DNA of 64,000 nt from NCBI GenBank assembly GCA_964484675.1, contig CAZAFC010000002.1, positions 1 through 64,000 on the forward strand, given 5' to 3'. Shown in pieces: positions 1 to 8,150 of this stretch. The notes below the pieces were generated by a model, which ran no database searches, was not told the DNA's origin, and saw only the letters and a program-made list of their open reading frames with translations. The position numbers and the translations under genes were made by a program. Source of the DNA: CAZAFC01 sp964484675. Lineage in GTDB: Bacteria; Patescibacteriota; Saccharimonadia; Saccharimonadales; UBA4665. Numbering within the stretch: position 1 is the stretch's first letter; every line of letters starts with the position of its first letter.

Positions 1-77
1 CAATTTCGTTTTAGGAAGCAGCTAGCTAATACCTCTTTTGTTATTAGGTTCCTTGAGCAAAGACAAGGAGCAATATA

Positions 78-401
78 ATGGCAATTAAACTTTTCGTGGC
101 AGGATTGCCATACACGGTGACGGATGATGGCCTTCGCGCTATGTTCGCGGAGTACGGAACTGTGACCTCCGCCCAGATCGTTACCGACCGGGATACCCGA
201 CAATCAAAGGGCTTCGGTTTCGTGGAGTTCGCAACTGACTCTGAAGGCAACGCAGCGATAGCAGCGTTAGACAAAAAGGACATGGATGGCCGCCCATTAA
301 CCGTCAATGTCGCACGTCCGCGCGAGGAACGCCCGGCACACTCATCCCAAAACTACTCCAAAAATAGCATGGGAAATAACTTTCGACGTTCATATCGCTA
401 A
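78..401 (+). CDS. RRM-domain RNA-binding protein
   Basis: This 107-residue protein is one RNA recognition motif followed by a short basic, polar tail. RNP2 is visible at residues 5-10 (LFVAGL) and RNP1 at residues 44-51 (KGFGFVEF), with the aromatic residues that stack on RNA bases. Single-RRM proteins of this size in bacteria resemble cyanobacterial cold-inducible Rbp proteins and bind single-stranded RNA. AAGGAG sits about 8 nt before the ATG, so it is translated from a leader. It stands alone; bases 1-77 upstream are AT-rich leader and promoter sequence. The role in RNA chaperoning or cold response is inferred from the family. Confidence 0.93.
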   Translation: MAIKLFVAGLPYTVTDDGLRAMFAEYGTVTSAQIVTDRDTRQSKGFGFVEFATDSEGNAAIAALDKKDMDGRPLTVNVARPREERPAHSSQNYSKNSMGNNFRRSYR

Positions 402-529
402 GCCTTTACCCTCTCTGTCCAAATCAACATCGTCTGCCGCAGTAACACATAACAGCGGTGACGTGTTTGCGCTGTTGCTACATACGCTCAAATCAACCTT
501 CCTTATACCAGGAAGAGGAAAGGTTACTC

Positions 530-820
530 ATGAACATAGAATCATCACCAACAGCCTTGCCCATAGACGCGCTTAATGCGGATCGTCCCCTTACTCATGC
601 TCAGAGACGTTTCTATACTTCCAGTCTTTACATGGAAGCACGCGACTTATTGCAAGTTTTAGTAGACAGTCCAGAATACGATACACGCTCTTCGCGTTTT
701 ATCAATAATTCGGTCACGTTCGTTGAGCGGCACCTGCACTACCTAAGCACCAATCCACAGGTGACCTTGAGCGGATATATTTCAAACCTCAAGCTGATGA
801 CTCGCGCTAAACGCTCATAG
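530..820 (+). CDS. Hypothetical protein, 96 aa
   Basis: I do not recognise this small soluble protein. The ATG at 530 is chosen because a purine-rich AGAGGAAAGG lies just upstream; an in-frame ATG at 458 has no such site. The sequence is mixed polar with an aromatic and hydrophobic middle and a basic C-terminus (RAKRS). It has no membrane segment and no cysteine. It lies 128 bp after the RRM gene on the same strand and could share its transcript. Function unknown. Confidence 0.6.
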   Translation: MNIESSPTALPIDALNADRPLTHAQRRFYTSSLYMEARDLLQVLVDSPEYDTRSSRFINNSVTFVERHLHYLSTNPQVTLSGYISNLKLMTRAKRS

Positions 821-891
821 CCCGCAGGCAGTAAACCCGCTAAAGGTAGCCTGAAGTTCATACATAAGTAGTCCCCGAAAAGGACTATGTC

Positions 892-948
892 ATGTCTTTA
901 TTCGGCGGCAAAATCAAGCAGCGCAAAAGCTTTAGCCGTACCATATGA
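892..948 (+). CDS. Possible 18-residue basic peptide
   Basis: A short reading frame begins with ATG at 892 and encodes MSLFGGKIKQRKSFSRTI. An AAGGA lies about 8 nt upstream. A good stem-loop terminator follows at 984-1018, so this stretch is probably transcribed. It may be a real small basic peptide or a remnant. Support is limited to the ribosome-binding site and the terminator. Confidence 0.3.
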   Translation: MSLFGGKIKQRKSFSRTI

Positions 949-983
949 TCTCATTCATATTACAACATGGAGTTGAAGTTAGC

Positions 984-1018
984 TCCAGTAGCATTCACGC
1001 TACTGGATTTTTATTTGA
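984..1018 (+). terminator. Rho-independent terminator
   Basis: A perfect 9-bp stem (984-992 with 999-1007), six-base loop, then a T-rich run (TTTTTATTTG). It closes the upstream plus-strand unit. The next gene's predicted -10 box overlaps its T tail at 1019-1024. Confidence 0.8.
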
Positions 1019-1030
1019 TATGATTAGCAT

Positions 1031-1549
1031 ATGCTACAACAGAGTAAACTTATCGTCTTACGAGGCCCATCCGGCGCAGGCAAAAGCACAGTGGCAACAT
1101 TGTTGCATAGCCGCGTTGCAAATAAAACTGCCCTGATTGATCAGGATTATTATCGTCATACTATGTTCAATAATCTACATAGCGAACTCGAAGCCCCAAG
1201 GTATGTAATGTTCGCGGGCATTCGGGCCGCACTAGACCATGGCTACGATGTTATCGTCGAAGGTTTTCTAGGCATGGGTAAATACAAGTCATATTTTGAT
1301 GAGCTGTATGCCCAGCATCCTACAGAAAATTATTTTTTCTATTTCGATGTAAGTTTTGACGAAACACTTCGACGACATAGCACACGACAAAAGGGTCCGC
1401 AGTTTACGATAGAGAAGATGAAAGAACTATATTCGCGAACAAGCCCGTCTGGATATCCTGGTGAGCGCATTATTCCTGAGACAACTAGCGCAGAGCAAGC
1501 ATGCCAATTAATTATAGAAACGACCGGTACATCAGTCTTGAATATTTAA
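1031..1549 (+). CDS. P-loop nucleotide kinase-like protein (AAA_33 type)
   Basis: The 172-residue protein opens with a Walker A motif, GPSGAGKST, at residues 12-20. A DQDYYR segment near residue 37 follows, and basic residues around 118-125 could form a lid. This layout is typical of small zeta-toxin/AAA_33/chloramphenicol-phosphotransferase-like kinases that phosphorylate small molecules; the substrate cannot be read from sequence. TATGAT at 1019-1024 ends exactly 6 nt before the ATG and there is no Shine-Dalgarno, so the mRNA is predicted to be leaderless. It lies next to a broken acetyltransferase gene, so the locus may be an eroding accessory patch. Confidence 0.75.
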   Translation: MLQQSKLIVLRGPSGAGKSTVATLLHSRVANKTALIDQDYYRHTMFNNLHSELEAPRYVMFAGIRAALDHGYDVIVEGFLGMGKYKSYFDELYAQHPTENYFFYFDVSFDETLRRHSTRQKGPQFTIEKMKELYSRTSPSGYPGERIIPETTSAEQACQLIIETTGTSVLNI

Positions 1550-1591
1550 TGAAAGGCTCAAGACTGGCAGGGTGTTTGTTATGATATACCC

Positions 1592-1838
1592 ATGCTACGA
1601 ACTTACACCGATGCCGATTACGACAAGCTAAAAGCACTCTACGAGCATACTGAATGGTATGGCGGGGTTTTTGACGAAGCTCGGGATGGAAGAGAGCCTC
1701 AAGAGCCGAGGACACACGCAGATACTCGTATACTCAGACCCGACCAGCGTCGAACTAGACAAGCGCTATAAGAAACTCGGCATGCGGCGCGGGGGCGACT
1801 ACGCATGCTATTGGGCTGATATTGAGCCGAGAAAATAG
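1592..1838 (+). pseudogene. GNAT acetyltransferase remnant with internal deletion
   Basis: The first ~32 codons read as a GNAT N-terminus (start MLRTYTDADYDKLKALYEHT). The C-terminal part appears in another frame from about 1692 and includes ILVYSDPTSVELDKRYKKLG, like the end of GNAT proteins that finish with a lone-standing LGM-R-GG segment. The middle of the fold, roughly 60-70 residues with the acetyl-CoA pyrophosphate loop, is missing, and the reading frame shifts at the junction. TATGAT at 1580-1585 ends 6 nt before the ATG, so the old leaderless promoter is still visible. Its tail overlaps the 3' end of the convergent phosphatase gene. Confidence 0.7.
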
Positions 1839-2362
1839 TCCCATCCCGGCTGCCACGCCTTTGACCTGCGCCAATCTCTTGCGATTGCTTCTTCCCATGA
1901 CTGATGTTTCAAAATCACGTCAAGGGCGAGTTGAGGGGCTTGATGGGCCACAATTGCAACATGGTCGTAACCGGATCGGCGCACATCCGAAATAAAGCTC
2001 CTCATTCGGGCTTCAACCTCCACGTAGCTTTCGCCTGATGGATAGCCGGATCGAATATATTCTTGCTCACGATCTTTTTTGAATCCTATGGCCGGCGTGC
2101 CGTCGTACTCGCCGTAGTTGCATTCTCTCAGTCTCCAATCGACAAACACGTGAAATTTATGGTCAAAAAATAGCTCCGTGCTTTGTATCGCACGCTCTAA
2201 GTCAGAGCAGAACACTGCATCGAAATGACGATCTGACATGGCTTCTTTTAGCTCCAATGCGCGCCCTACGCCCTCCTCCGACAGTTTGCCCGGTAGCCAG
2301 CCAGTCGCAAGCCCTTTCTCGTTATCTTCTGTAATTGAATGTACGAAATAGGTTATTTTCAT
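1808..2362 (-). CDS. Histidine phosphatase superfamily protein with altered RHG motif
   Basis: The 184-residue protein has the histidine phosphatase (phosphoglycerate mutase-like) layout: His8 as the likely phospho-acceptor, Arg57 in CSDLERA, Glu80, and a second His140 in VAHQAPQ. The usual Arg-His-Gly is Val-His-Ser, so the first phosphate-binding Arg is absent. The later conserved positions remain, so it is probably active or a specialised variant. The substrate is unknown. TAAAAT ends 6 nt before the start codon, predicting a leaderless message. It converges on, and overlaps, the GNAT remnant. Confidence 0.85.
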   Translation of the reverse strand: MKITYFVHSITEDNEKGLATGWLPGKLSEEGVGRALELKEAMSDRHFDAVFCSDLERAIQSTELFFDHKFHVFVDWRLRECNYGEYDGTPAIGFKKDREQEYIRSGYPSGESYVEVEARMRSFISDVRRSGYDHVAIVAHQAPQLALDVILKHQSWEEAIARDWRRSKAWQPGWDYFLGSISAQ

Positions 2363-2405
2363 GCTGTCATTTTAGCAAGACTTCGCTTGGTGTAACACGT
2401 GAGCC

Positions 2406-3176
2406 CTACTGAACTGTCATGGTGCGGTTCCGATACAGACGCAATGAAGCCAGATAGAAAACAACCAGAATTCCAACGCACCACGCGAGCGCAGTCCATG
2501 CCTTGCTGCCCGGCGTACCACTAATCAAAAGTGAGCGCATGGTTTCAACGATGGGCGTGAGTGGCTGATTGTTTGCAAAGCCGCGTAAAACCGAAGTCAT
2601 TGCTCCGGTCGGCACAAATGACGGGCTTATGAAGATCAGAAGCATCAAAATGTAGCTGAACGACCCGGCGCCTTCAGCGCTCTTGGCGAGCAAGCCAAAG
2701 AATATCGCCATCCACGTTGTTGCCAGCGTAAACAAAGCGACCAAGCCCACAAAAGCCAACCAGTCAAATATGCTAGCGTGCGAACGAAAACCAACGGCCA
2801 ACGCCACAAGCAAAACAAGCAGCGACGAGAATAGATTGCTAAGCGTCGAGGAAGCCGCCTGGCCGCCAAGAATGGACGATGGCGCAACTGGCATCGTGCG
2901 GAAACGATTAATGATGCCTTTTTGTATGTCGCCGCTCAGCCGAAATGCCGCATACGCGATGCCGCTAATCACCGTCATAATGATGATTCCCGGCGTCAGG
3001 AAGCTAACATATTTCACCGAACCAGTTTGCTGACCAAGCGCGCCACCAAACACATACACGAACAAAAGCAACAGAGCAATCGGCGTCATAACAACCGTAA
3101 TAATAGTGTCAGGACTGCGCAGGATGTGGCGCAAGCTACGCTTCGTCATCGTCCAGGTATCTTTCATGGTCTGCAT
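2406..3176 (-). CDS. ABC-2 type transporter permease
   Basis: About 256 residues with six hydrophobic segments of the ABC2_membrane (DrrB-like) family. It forms the membrane channel for the adjacent ATPase and probably exports a drug or lipid-like compound. The start at 3176 is chosen over an upstream ATG at 3203 because AAGGAGG sits 8 nt before it and it begins 2 nt after the ATPase stop codon. The order regulator-ATPase-permease marks one three-gene operon. The substrate cannot be inferred. Confidence 0.9.
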   Translation of the reverse strand: MQTMKDTWTMTKRSLRHILRSPDTIITVVMTPIALLLLFVYVFGGALGQQTGSVKYVSFLTPGIIIMTVISGIAYAAFRLSGDIQKGIINRFRTMPVAPSSILGGQAASSTLSNLFSSLLVLLVALAVGFRSHASIFDWLAFVGLVALFTLATTWMAIFFGLLAKSAEGAGSFSYILMLLIFISPSFVPTGAMTSVLRGFANNQPLTPIVETMRSLLISGTPGSKAWTALAWCVGILVVFYLASLRLYRNRTMTVQ

Positions 3177-3177
3177 A

Positions 3178-4110
3178 TTATCTGCCCTCCTTTTTCTCGC
3201 CAATTATTTTGAAGAACACATCATCAAGCGTGGGCGTCTTTTGCGAGAAGTCAGTCGGCTCAATGCGTGCATCGCGCAGCTGAACGAACAGATCGGCAAG
3301 TTGCTTGGTGCCATCGCCAGTCGAAACAGTAAGCGTCAGCTCTTCGGCCGGCGCAACTTCGTAGCGTTGCTTGAGTATGGCCGTTGCCGCTTGCAACTGT
3401 TCTTCATCCTCAAATGTCAGCTTAACTAAGCCACTGGGCACGAGTTTCTTCAGCTCGCGTGCCGTGCCGCTTGCAACGATCTTGCCCTTGTGCAGCAGCG
3501 CTATGGTGTCTGCCAACTCATCTGCTTCATCAAGATACTGCGTTGTGAGGAAAATTGTCGTGCCGCCGTCGGCAAGAGCTTTGATCGTCCGCCACATTTC
3601 ATTTCGAGCTTGTGGGTCAAGGCCAGTCGTTGGCTCATCCAGGAAGATAACAGGCGGGCTGCCAATGAGGCTCATCGCAATGTCTAAGCGACGGCGCATG
3701 CCGCCAGAGTACGTCTGCACCCGGCGATCGGCAGCATCGGTTAGGTCAAACTTGGCCAGCAAGTCGCAGGCTGTTTGCGCCGAACTGCTGACATGACGCA
3801 GATCAGCGATGAGTTCGAGATTTTCGCGGCCGGTTAGGATGTCGTCAACGGCCGCGAATTGGCCGGTGAGACTTATGGAAGATCGCACCTTGTCAGGATG
3901 CTTGGCCACGTCGAAACCGCCGACCGTAGCTTGGCCGCTATCGGCGGAGATAAGCGTAGTTAAAATATTAATCGTGGTGGTTTTGCCGGCACCATTACTG
4001 CCGAGCAGCGCAAAAATCTTACCCGGTTCAACGGTGAAATCCACCCCCGTAAGCACATCGTTCTTTGCATATGATTTCTTGAGATCACTGACAACTATCG
4101 CCGCTTTCAT
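3178..4110 (-). CDS. ABC transporter ATP-binding protein, DrrA-like
   Basis: The 310-residue ATPase has Walker A GSNGAGKTT (37-45), signature YSGGMRRRL (134-142) and Walker B VIFLDEP (154-160). The ~80-residue C-terminal extension is typical of daunorubicin-resistance-type (DrrA) ATPases. It energises export through the permease encoded immediately downstream. GGAGGG just before the ATG and a 9-bp gap to the upstream regulator gene indicate translation within the operon. Drug export is a family-level inference. Confidence 0.93.
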   Translation of the reverse strand: MKAAIVVSDLKKSYAKNDVLTGVDFTVEPGKIFALLGSNGAGKTTTINILTTLISADSGQATVGGFDVAKHPDKVRSSISLTGQFAAVDDILTGRENLELIADLRHVSSSAQTACDLLAKFDLTDAADRRVQTYSGGMRRRLDIAMSLIGSPPVIFLDEPTTGLDPQARNEMWRTIKALADGGTTIFLTTQYLDEADELADTIALLHKGKIVASGTARELKKLVPSGLVKLTFEDEEQLQAATAILKQRYEVAPAEELTLTVSTGDGTKQLADLFVQLRDARIEPTDFSQKTPTLDDVFFKIIGEKKEGR

Positions 4111-4119
4111 ATACCCTCC

Positions 4120-4602
4120 TTATTTTTTCTGAGCATCCCGCTTGCTCTTGTGATAGTCCATGAATTCGTCATATATCTTTGGGAGTCTTTTGGCCAAATA
4201 CTCATTCAGAGAAACGGCCATTTCAAGCGCTTCACGACGTTCAGACTTGTCGGTGCCTAGAAGTTGCAAGCCCTCACGCAGGAGGGCAGCCATTTCGATG
4301 TATTCACCTGAATCAAAGCCATTGGCTTGCCAGCCGTTCGGGTTGAACCCAACAAGATCTGCGCGCGTGCCAGCAGGGCGATTACGAGTGATTAAGTTTT
4401 GTAGTTCGAGCTGCTTCACGGCATTATTTATTGCGCTACGGCTCGTGAGTAAGGTGTCGGCAATGTCGTTGATTGATTGCTGCGCTGGCTCGCACACTCC
4501 TAGGTAGCCTATGACGCGCCCGGTCACAGGGGGAAAACCGTAGCGCTGCGCATAAAAGCGGCCGACGTGATCCGCAAAAATGAGTACTTTATCTCTGTTC
4601 AT
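4120..4602 (-). CDS. GbsR/MarR-family transcriptional regulator
   Basis: The 160-residue protein has an N-terminal winged helix-turn-helix (recognition-helix region near TSRSAINNAVKQLE, residues ~48-62) of the GbsR/MarR type and a helical, charged C-terminus suited to dimerisation. It is the first gene of the ABC-exporter operon and is likely its repressor. TATACT (4609-4614, minus strand) ends exactly 6 nt before the ATG and there is no ribosome-binding site, so the operon mRNA is predicted to be leaderless. A perfect palindrome overlaps the -35 region, consistent with autoregulation. Confidence 0.88.
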   Translation of the reverse strand: MNRDKVLIFADHVGRFYAQRYGFPPVTGRVIGYLGVCEPAQQSINDIADTLLTSRSAINNAVKQLELQNLITRNRPAGTRADLVGFNPNGWQANGFDSGEYIEMAALLREGLQLLGTDKSERREALEMAVSLNEYLAKRLPKIYDEFMDYHKSKRDAQKK

Positions 4603-4608
4603 ATTTCA

Positions 4609-4637
4609 AGTATACACAAATGTCTGTCATAACACAA
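4609..4637 (-). promoter_or_regulatory. Promoter of the GbsR-ABC operon
   Basis: On the minus strand, TTGTGT (4632-4637), a 17-nt spacer and TATACT (4609-4614). The predicted start site coincides with the first base of the regulator's ATG. Confidence 0.7.
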
Positions 4638-4648
4638 GAATGTGTTAT
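4629..4648. promoter_or_regulatory. Perfect palindromic operator
   Basis: ATAACACA-AGAA-TGTGTTAT, two perfect 8-base arms. It overlaps the -35 box of the regulator's own promoter, the expected place for a dimeric GbsR/MarR repressor. Binding is inferred. Confidence 0.7.
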
Positions 4649-4830
4649 CTGTGCTACTATCGCGCAATTCCGATACCAAAGAAGCGCAAAATGAGCACTG
4701 GCATTTGCAGTCCGGAACAGAGGTTGTTCTATGCGGCCTGGTCCAAAAGGGATTACGGGTTCGGCTAATATGCACGATGGCTAAAGAAATAAGTAGCGCA
4801 AAATGAGCGCATTAGCACTAAAATAAGTGC

Positions 4831-5409
4831 ATGCACTACCTTCTGCTCTTTGCCATCGTATTTCTGCTCGACCTTATCCCTGCATTTGCACCACCAGCCT
4901 GGCTTGTTGCAGTGTTCTTCCGGCATACATACCATCTGCACTTCGTGCTTGTGGTGCTCATAACCGCGCTTGCCGCATCATTGGGGCGCCTTCTCCTGGC
5001 CGGGCTGACGAGAAAGTTAAAACGTTATATGCCAAAGCGTTATAGCGACAACTTGCATTACTCAGAACGATTGCTCGCAAACAATAGGCAAAAATTTCGG
5101 CTGATCGTTGGCTTGTTTTTGTGCTCGCCGCTGCCGTCTGCCCAACTATTTGAGGCGGCGGGTCTCTTGAATGTGGCTCTTATCCCACTGGCGGCGGCTT
5201 TCTTTTTCGGCAGACTCGTAACGATCAGCTTGTACCTGTCGTTTGCGCACCTCACGGTGGCTAATTTTGGCAAACTTCTTGAGGGAGGCCTGAGCTCGGC
5301 GTGGGCGATCGCATTCGAAGTACTGTGCATATTGGTGATCGTAGCGATGTTTAGGGTGCGATCCATAATGCGTTGGCTCGACAAGCACCGGCACGAAAAT
5401 ATCAACTAG
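4831..5409 (+). CDS. Multipass membrane protein, VTT/DedA-like
   Basis: The 192-residue protein has about five hydrophobic segments and a basic middle loop (residues ~58-90). A pro-rich first segment, a small-residue turn near SLGR and the LCSPLP...AAGLL stretch resemble VTT/DedA (SNARE-associated) proteins. Those are linked to lipid transport and membrane homeostasis. The match is by pattern only and weak. TAAAAT ends 6 nt before the ATG, so the message is probably leaderless. It has no obvious operon partner. Confidence 0.65.
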   Translation: MHYLLLFAIVFLLDLIPAFAPPAWLVAVFFRHTYHLHFVLVVLITALAASLGRLLLAGLTRKLKRYMPKRYSDNLHYSERLLANNRQKFRLIVGLFLCSPLPSAQLFEAAGLLNVALIPLAAAFFFGRLVTISLYLSFAHLTVANFGKLLEGGLSSAWAIAFEVLCILVIVAMFRVRSIMRWLDKHRHENIN

Positions 5410-5537
5410 CTTTTCATCGGCAATAGCAAGCCAAAAGCGTTGTTTCGACACTCAAACAAACAGAGGTAACAAAACTTCTGTTTTCAGCCGAGCTAAAGAG
5501 TGGACGGTGGGCCAACTCATGAGCTATAGTCAGAAAC

Positions 5538-5978
5538 ATGCAAGTAGATCCACGGCTCAATGAAATAGACGATTCGCTGTACCGCGTTGCCGTGCGAGCG
5601 CTTATCGTGCGGGACAACCGAATTCTCTTGGTCAAAGAACACGATGGCGGCGGCTGGTGGGCAATTCCCGGCGGCGGCATCGACCACGGCGAATCTGCAG
5701 AGCAAAGCCTCCTGCGTGAAATAGAAGAAGAGCTTGGCGTGCCGGCCGCACATGTCGCCTGCGACTTCCGCATTTCACTCTACAATATTGGAAACGTCGT
5801 GAACGGAATTCCACGCATGAACATCTTCTTCACCGCATCTGTGCCGCAAGAAGAAATCGAGCAAACAGCCCACGTAAAGCAGTGGGCGTGGTTCACGAAG
5901 GACGAATTTTTGGGCCTTGAAGACCTGAACCCTTCATACGATAAAACGGCGATCGCTCGCGTAATTTTCAGCAGCTAG
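5538..5978 (+). CDS. Nudix hydrolase
   Basis: The 146-residue protein has a complete Nudix box at residues 46-68: Gly, then GESAEQ, then REIEEELG, giving G-x5-E-x7-RE-x-EE-x-G. This metal-binding loop hydrolyses nucleoside diphosphate-X compounds; the exact substrate is unknown. The N-terminal GGGWWAIPGGG strand is typical of MutT-like members. TATAGT (5525-5530) ends 7 nt before the ATG, suggesting a leaderless message. The stop codon overlaps that of the convergent downstream gene in a shared CTAG. Confidence 0.93.
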   Translation: MQVDPRLNEIDDSLYRVAVRALIVRDNRILLVKEHDGGGWWAIPGGGIDHGESAEQSLLREIEEELGVPAAHVACDFRISLYNIGNVVNGIPRMNIFFTASVPQEEIEQTAHVKQWAWFTKDEFLGLEDLNPSYDKTAIARVIFSS

Positions 5979-6838
5979 TGCAAATGCTGCTGTAAATATA
6001 CCAACGCCTGCGGCAAATATTTTATAAGGTCGGAGGCAATCATGCCTGGCTGCGTTGTTTTGGCCGTGGCCATGTCGCCAGCAAGGCCATGAAGATAGAC
6101 GCCACTCTCAGTGGCATCATCGGTTGCCAGGCCCTGCGCCAGCAGCCCGCCGATAATGCCCGAGAGCACGTCGCCAGAACCAGCGGTAGCCATGCCAGGG
6201 TTGCCGGTTGTGTTCTGATAAAGTCCGCCGTTGCGGTGCGCGACCACAGTTGCGTGGCCTTTGAGCACCAGCGTGACCTGCAAGTCACGCGCAAATGCCG
6301 CGGCATCCTGCGCAAGCGCGGTGGCATCGTGCGGCGGTTTTGCGCCACGCAGCCTCTCGTACTCTCCGCCATGAGGAGTGAGCACAACGCCGGAATTTCT
6401 CGCGCCCAGATCTTTTAGTGCGGTCAGATTATCCTGAAATGCGCCAAGTGCACCGCCGTCAACCACTGCTGGCATGGATAATCGGGCAAGTAGTTGCCGG
6501 TCAAACTGATGCCAATCAGGTGACTGACCGGGCCCAATCACCACCGTCGAAACCTTTCGCGCGCGTACAAACGACTGGACTGCTGATAAAGCGTCGGCCT
6601 CGTCGGCAGGCAAGCGAAGGGTCATAATCTCCTCAACACGTTTCTCCAGCTTGTCAATTACTCCGGCGTAAGAGGCAATTGTCACGAGCCCCGCGCCCAC
6701 GCGAAGAGCCGCCTTGGCAGCCAAAAACGGCGCGCCCACCATGCCAGGGCTGCCGCCAACAACCAAGACGTGCCCAAAGTCATACTTGTTTGCATCTGCT
6801 TTGCGATTGAAAAATCTTTCTAAAGCCACTGCGTCCAT
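5975..6838 (-). CDS. nnrD: NAD(P)H-hydrate dehydratase (YjeF C-terminal domain only)
   Basis: The 287-residue protein is a ribokinase-like carbohydrate kinase-fold enzyme of the NnrD family. It dehydrates damaged NAD(P)HX back to NAD(P)H, usually with ADP or ATP. Diagnostic motifs are the N-terminal GHVLVVGGSPGMVGAP, LTPHGGEYERL in the middle and the catalytic stretch NPGMATAGSGDVLSGIIGGL. The N-terminal epimerase domain fused in many bacteria is absent. TACTAT ends 6 nt before the ATG, so the message is predicted to be leaderless. It converges on the Nudix gene with a 4-bp overlap. Confidence 0.92.
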   Translation of the reverse strand: MDAVALERFFNRKADANKYDFGHVLVVGGSPGMVGAPFLAAKAALRVGAGLVTIASYAGVIDKLEKRVEEIMTLRLPADEADALSAVQSFVRARKVSTVVIGPGQSPDWHQFDRQLLARLSMPAVVDGGALGAFQDNLTALKDLGARNSGVVLTPHGGEYERLRGAKPPHDATALAQDAAAFARDLQVTLVLKGHATVVAHRNGGLYQNTTGNPGMATAGSGDVLSGIIGGLLAQGLATDDATESGVYLHGLAGDMATAKTTQPGMIASDLIKYLPQALVYLQQHLH

Positions 6839-6936
6839 GATTTCATAGTAGCAAACTTCGCATCAATTGTTGCGGAGAACATTGCTGAACCTCCGTTCAT
6901 TCCCTACAATGATAATTACATTAATGGGGATACATT

Positions 6937-7416
6937 ATGCCGGTTAAGATTCAGGATGAAGAGAAGCAAGTACACGCCTTCCTCAGAAAACATAAAGTGG
7001 GCGTGCTGGCAACCGTGACACCGCAAGGAAAACCACATGCCGCGGCGATCTACTACACGGTGGATAGCGATTTAAAGATTAGGTTCCTTACCGTGGCCAA
7101 AACCCAGAAGGCAATCAACCTGCGCCACGACAATCACGCGACCCTGGTGGTGTATGACGCCGCCACTCAGTCCACCGTTCAGCTCCAAGGCACCGCAGCC
7201 GACATCACCGATATCACGAATCTGAACAAGATCTATCGGGATATCGTGTTCGCTTCCATAGATACGAGCGACACTGATATTCCGCCGGTTTCTAAAATAG
7301 GTCCTGGCGAGTATGAGGCTTTTTGCCTGACTCCCACGCGTGTGCACATGGCGATTTTCAACAGTCCGCATGCGAAGAATTACAAGGACATCTTTGAGGT
7401 CACGTTCGACAAATAA
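6937..7416 (+). CDS. Pyridoxamine 5'-phosphate oxidase-family flavin protein
   Basis: The 159-residue protein has the split-barrel FMN-binding fold. Recognisable parts are the opening VGVLATVTPQGKPHAAAIYY strand pair, FLTVAKTQKAINLR and a C-terminal EAFCLTPTRVHMAIF. Members bind FMN, F420 or heme and act as oxidoreductases on small molecules; they are seldom true PdxH. The GGGGAT before the ATG is a weak ribosome-binding site, and TACAAT some 30 nt upstream may be its -10 box. It stands alone. Confidence 0.85.
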   Translation: MPVKIQDEEKQVHAFLRKHKVGVLATVTPQGKPHAAAIYYTVDSDLKIRFLTVAKTQKAINLRHDNHATLVVYDAATQSTVQLQGTAADITDITNLNKIYRDIVFASIDTSDTDIPPVSKIGPGEYEAFCLTPTRVHMAIFNSPHAKNYKDIFEVTFDK

Positions 7417-7531
7417 ATCGAGCAGGCCGATGGCGAATGCCGTAATGGACAGACAAGCGAAGTTACAGAGCAACTTTGTGGTAAAGTAACTATGTCCTAG
7501 AGCAAGTCGCACCTATTCAAAGGAGGTTCCG

Positions 7532-7963
7532 GTGTCCGGAATCAAGCCCAAGATCGACCTGATGCTGAGCGCCAAGATCCTGCGTCCAAGCACAGGGCGA
7601 TGGTCGATACTCGAGGCGGGCAAAACCTGGGAAGACTTCGACAACTGCAGCGCGACCGCCGTGCGCCGCGTGCGTGTGGGCTGGCGCCTGCGCCGTGGCT
7701 GGGTCACCGCCGGGCTGTCGACAGTGGACGGACTCGCCGCCATCGTGGCCTATGGCCTGGACGGAGCCAGCAAGAAGCACACCTACCTGCACTTCACGTT
7801 CTACGCGATCGACCCCCACATGGTCGGCAGCTGGGCGGCGTCCGCTAACCTGGGCGGCGGCCTAAGCATACCGGTGCCGCTGTCGACAGCCCACAAGAGG
7901 GTGATGGAGCGCCTGCGCCGCAGGGAAGCGGAAGCGTCAGATGCGCAGCCCATGAGCGAGTAG
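7532..7963 (+). CDS. Unknown protein of the C/G-ending codon set, 143 aa
   Basis: I do not recognise this basic, soluble 143-residue protein. Translation starts at GTG 7532, decided by a perfect AGGAGG 5 nt upstream. Codons are strongly C- or G-ending, unlike the preceding flavin-protein gene and like the TelA/TerD genes in this window. The middle (YLHFTFYAIDPHMVGSW) looks like beta strands, and the tail is charged. It is a single-gene unit with a long GC-rich hairpin after the stop. It may belong to the dispersed Ter-type set, on style only. Confidence 0.7.
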   Translation: MSGIKPKIDLMLSAKILRPSTGRWSILEAGKTWEDFDNCSATAVRRVRVGWRLRRGWVTAGLSTVDGLAAIVAYGLDGASKKHTYLHFTFYAIDPHMVGSWAASANLGGGLSIPVPLSTAHKRVMERLRRREAEASDAQPMSE

Positions 7964-8008
7964 AAGAGAGCCCGCGCCCATTCCGTGCGCCTAGGAAGGA
8001 GCCCGAAC

Positions 8009-8057
8009 GTACGCCTGCGCCATCCGGCGGCACCTTAGCCGGATGGCGATTGCGTAC
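8009..8057 (+). terminator. 3' stem-loop
   Basis: An 11-bp GC-rich stem (8018-8028 with 8038-8048) flanked by an outer 6-bp helix (8009-8014 with 8052-8057). There is no T tract. It lies 46 nt after the stop of the 7532 gene. Confidence 0.6.
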
Positions 8058-8150
8058 AAGTAGGGTCCATTTTATTATCCAGCTGCCGGCGTACAGAGCT
8101 TTTGCGCCATAGACTTTGACTAGCGCGCTCATGCGTGGCATCATATCATC

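Noticed and set aside
4980..5030. CTGACGAGAAAG resembling a hammerhead core
   Set aside because: No stem II between the CTGACGA and GAAA parts and no pairing flanks; it lies inside the VTT-like gene.
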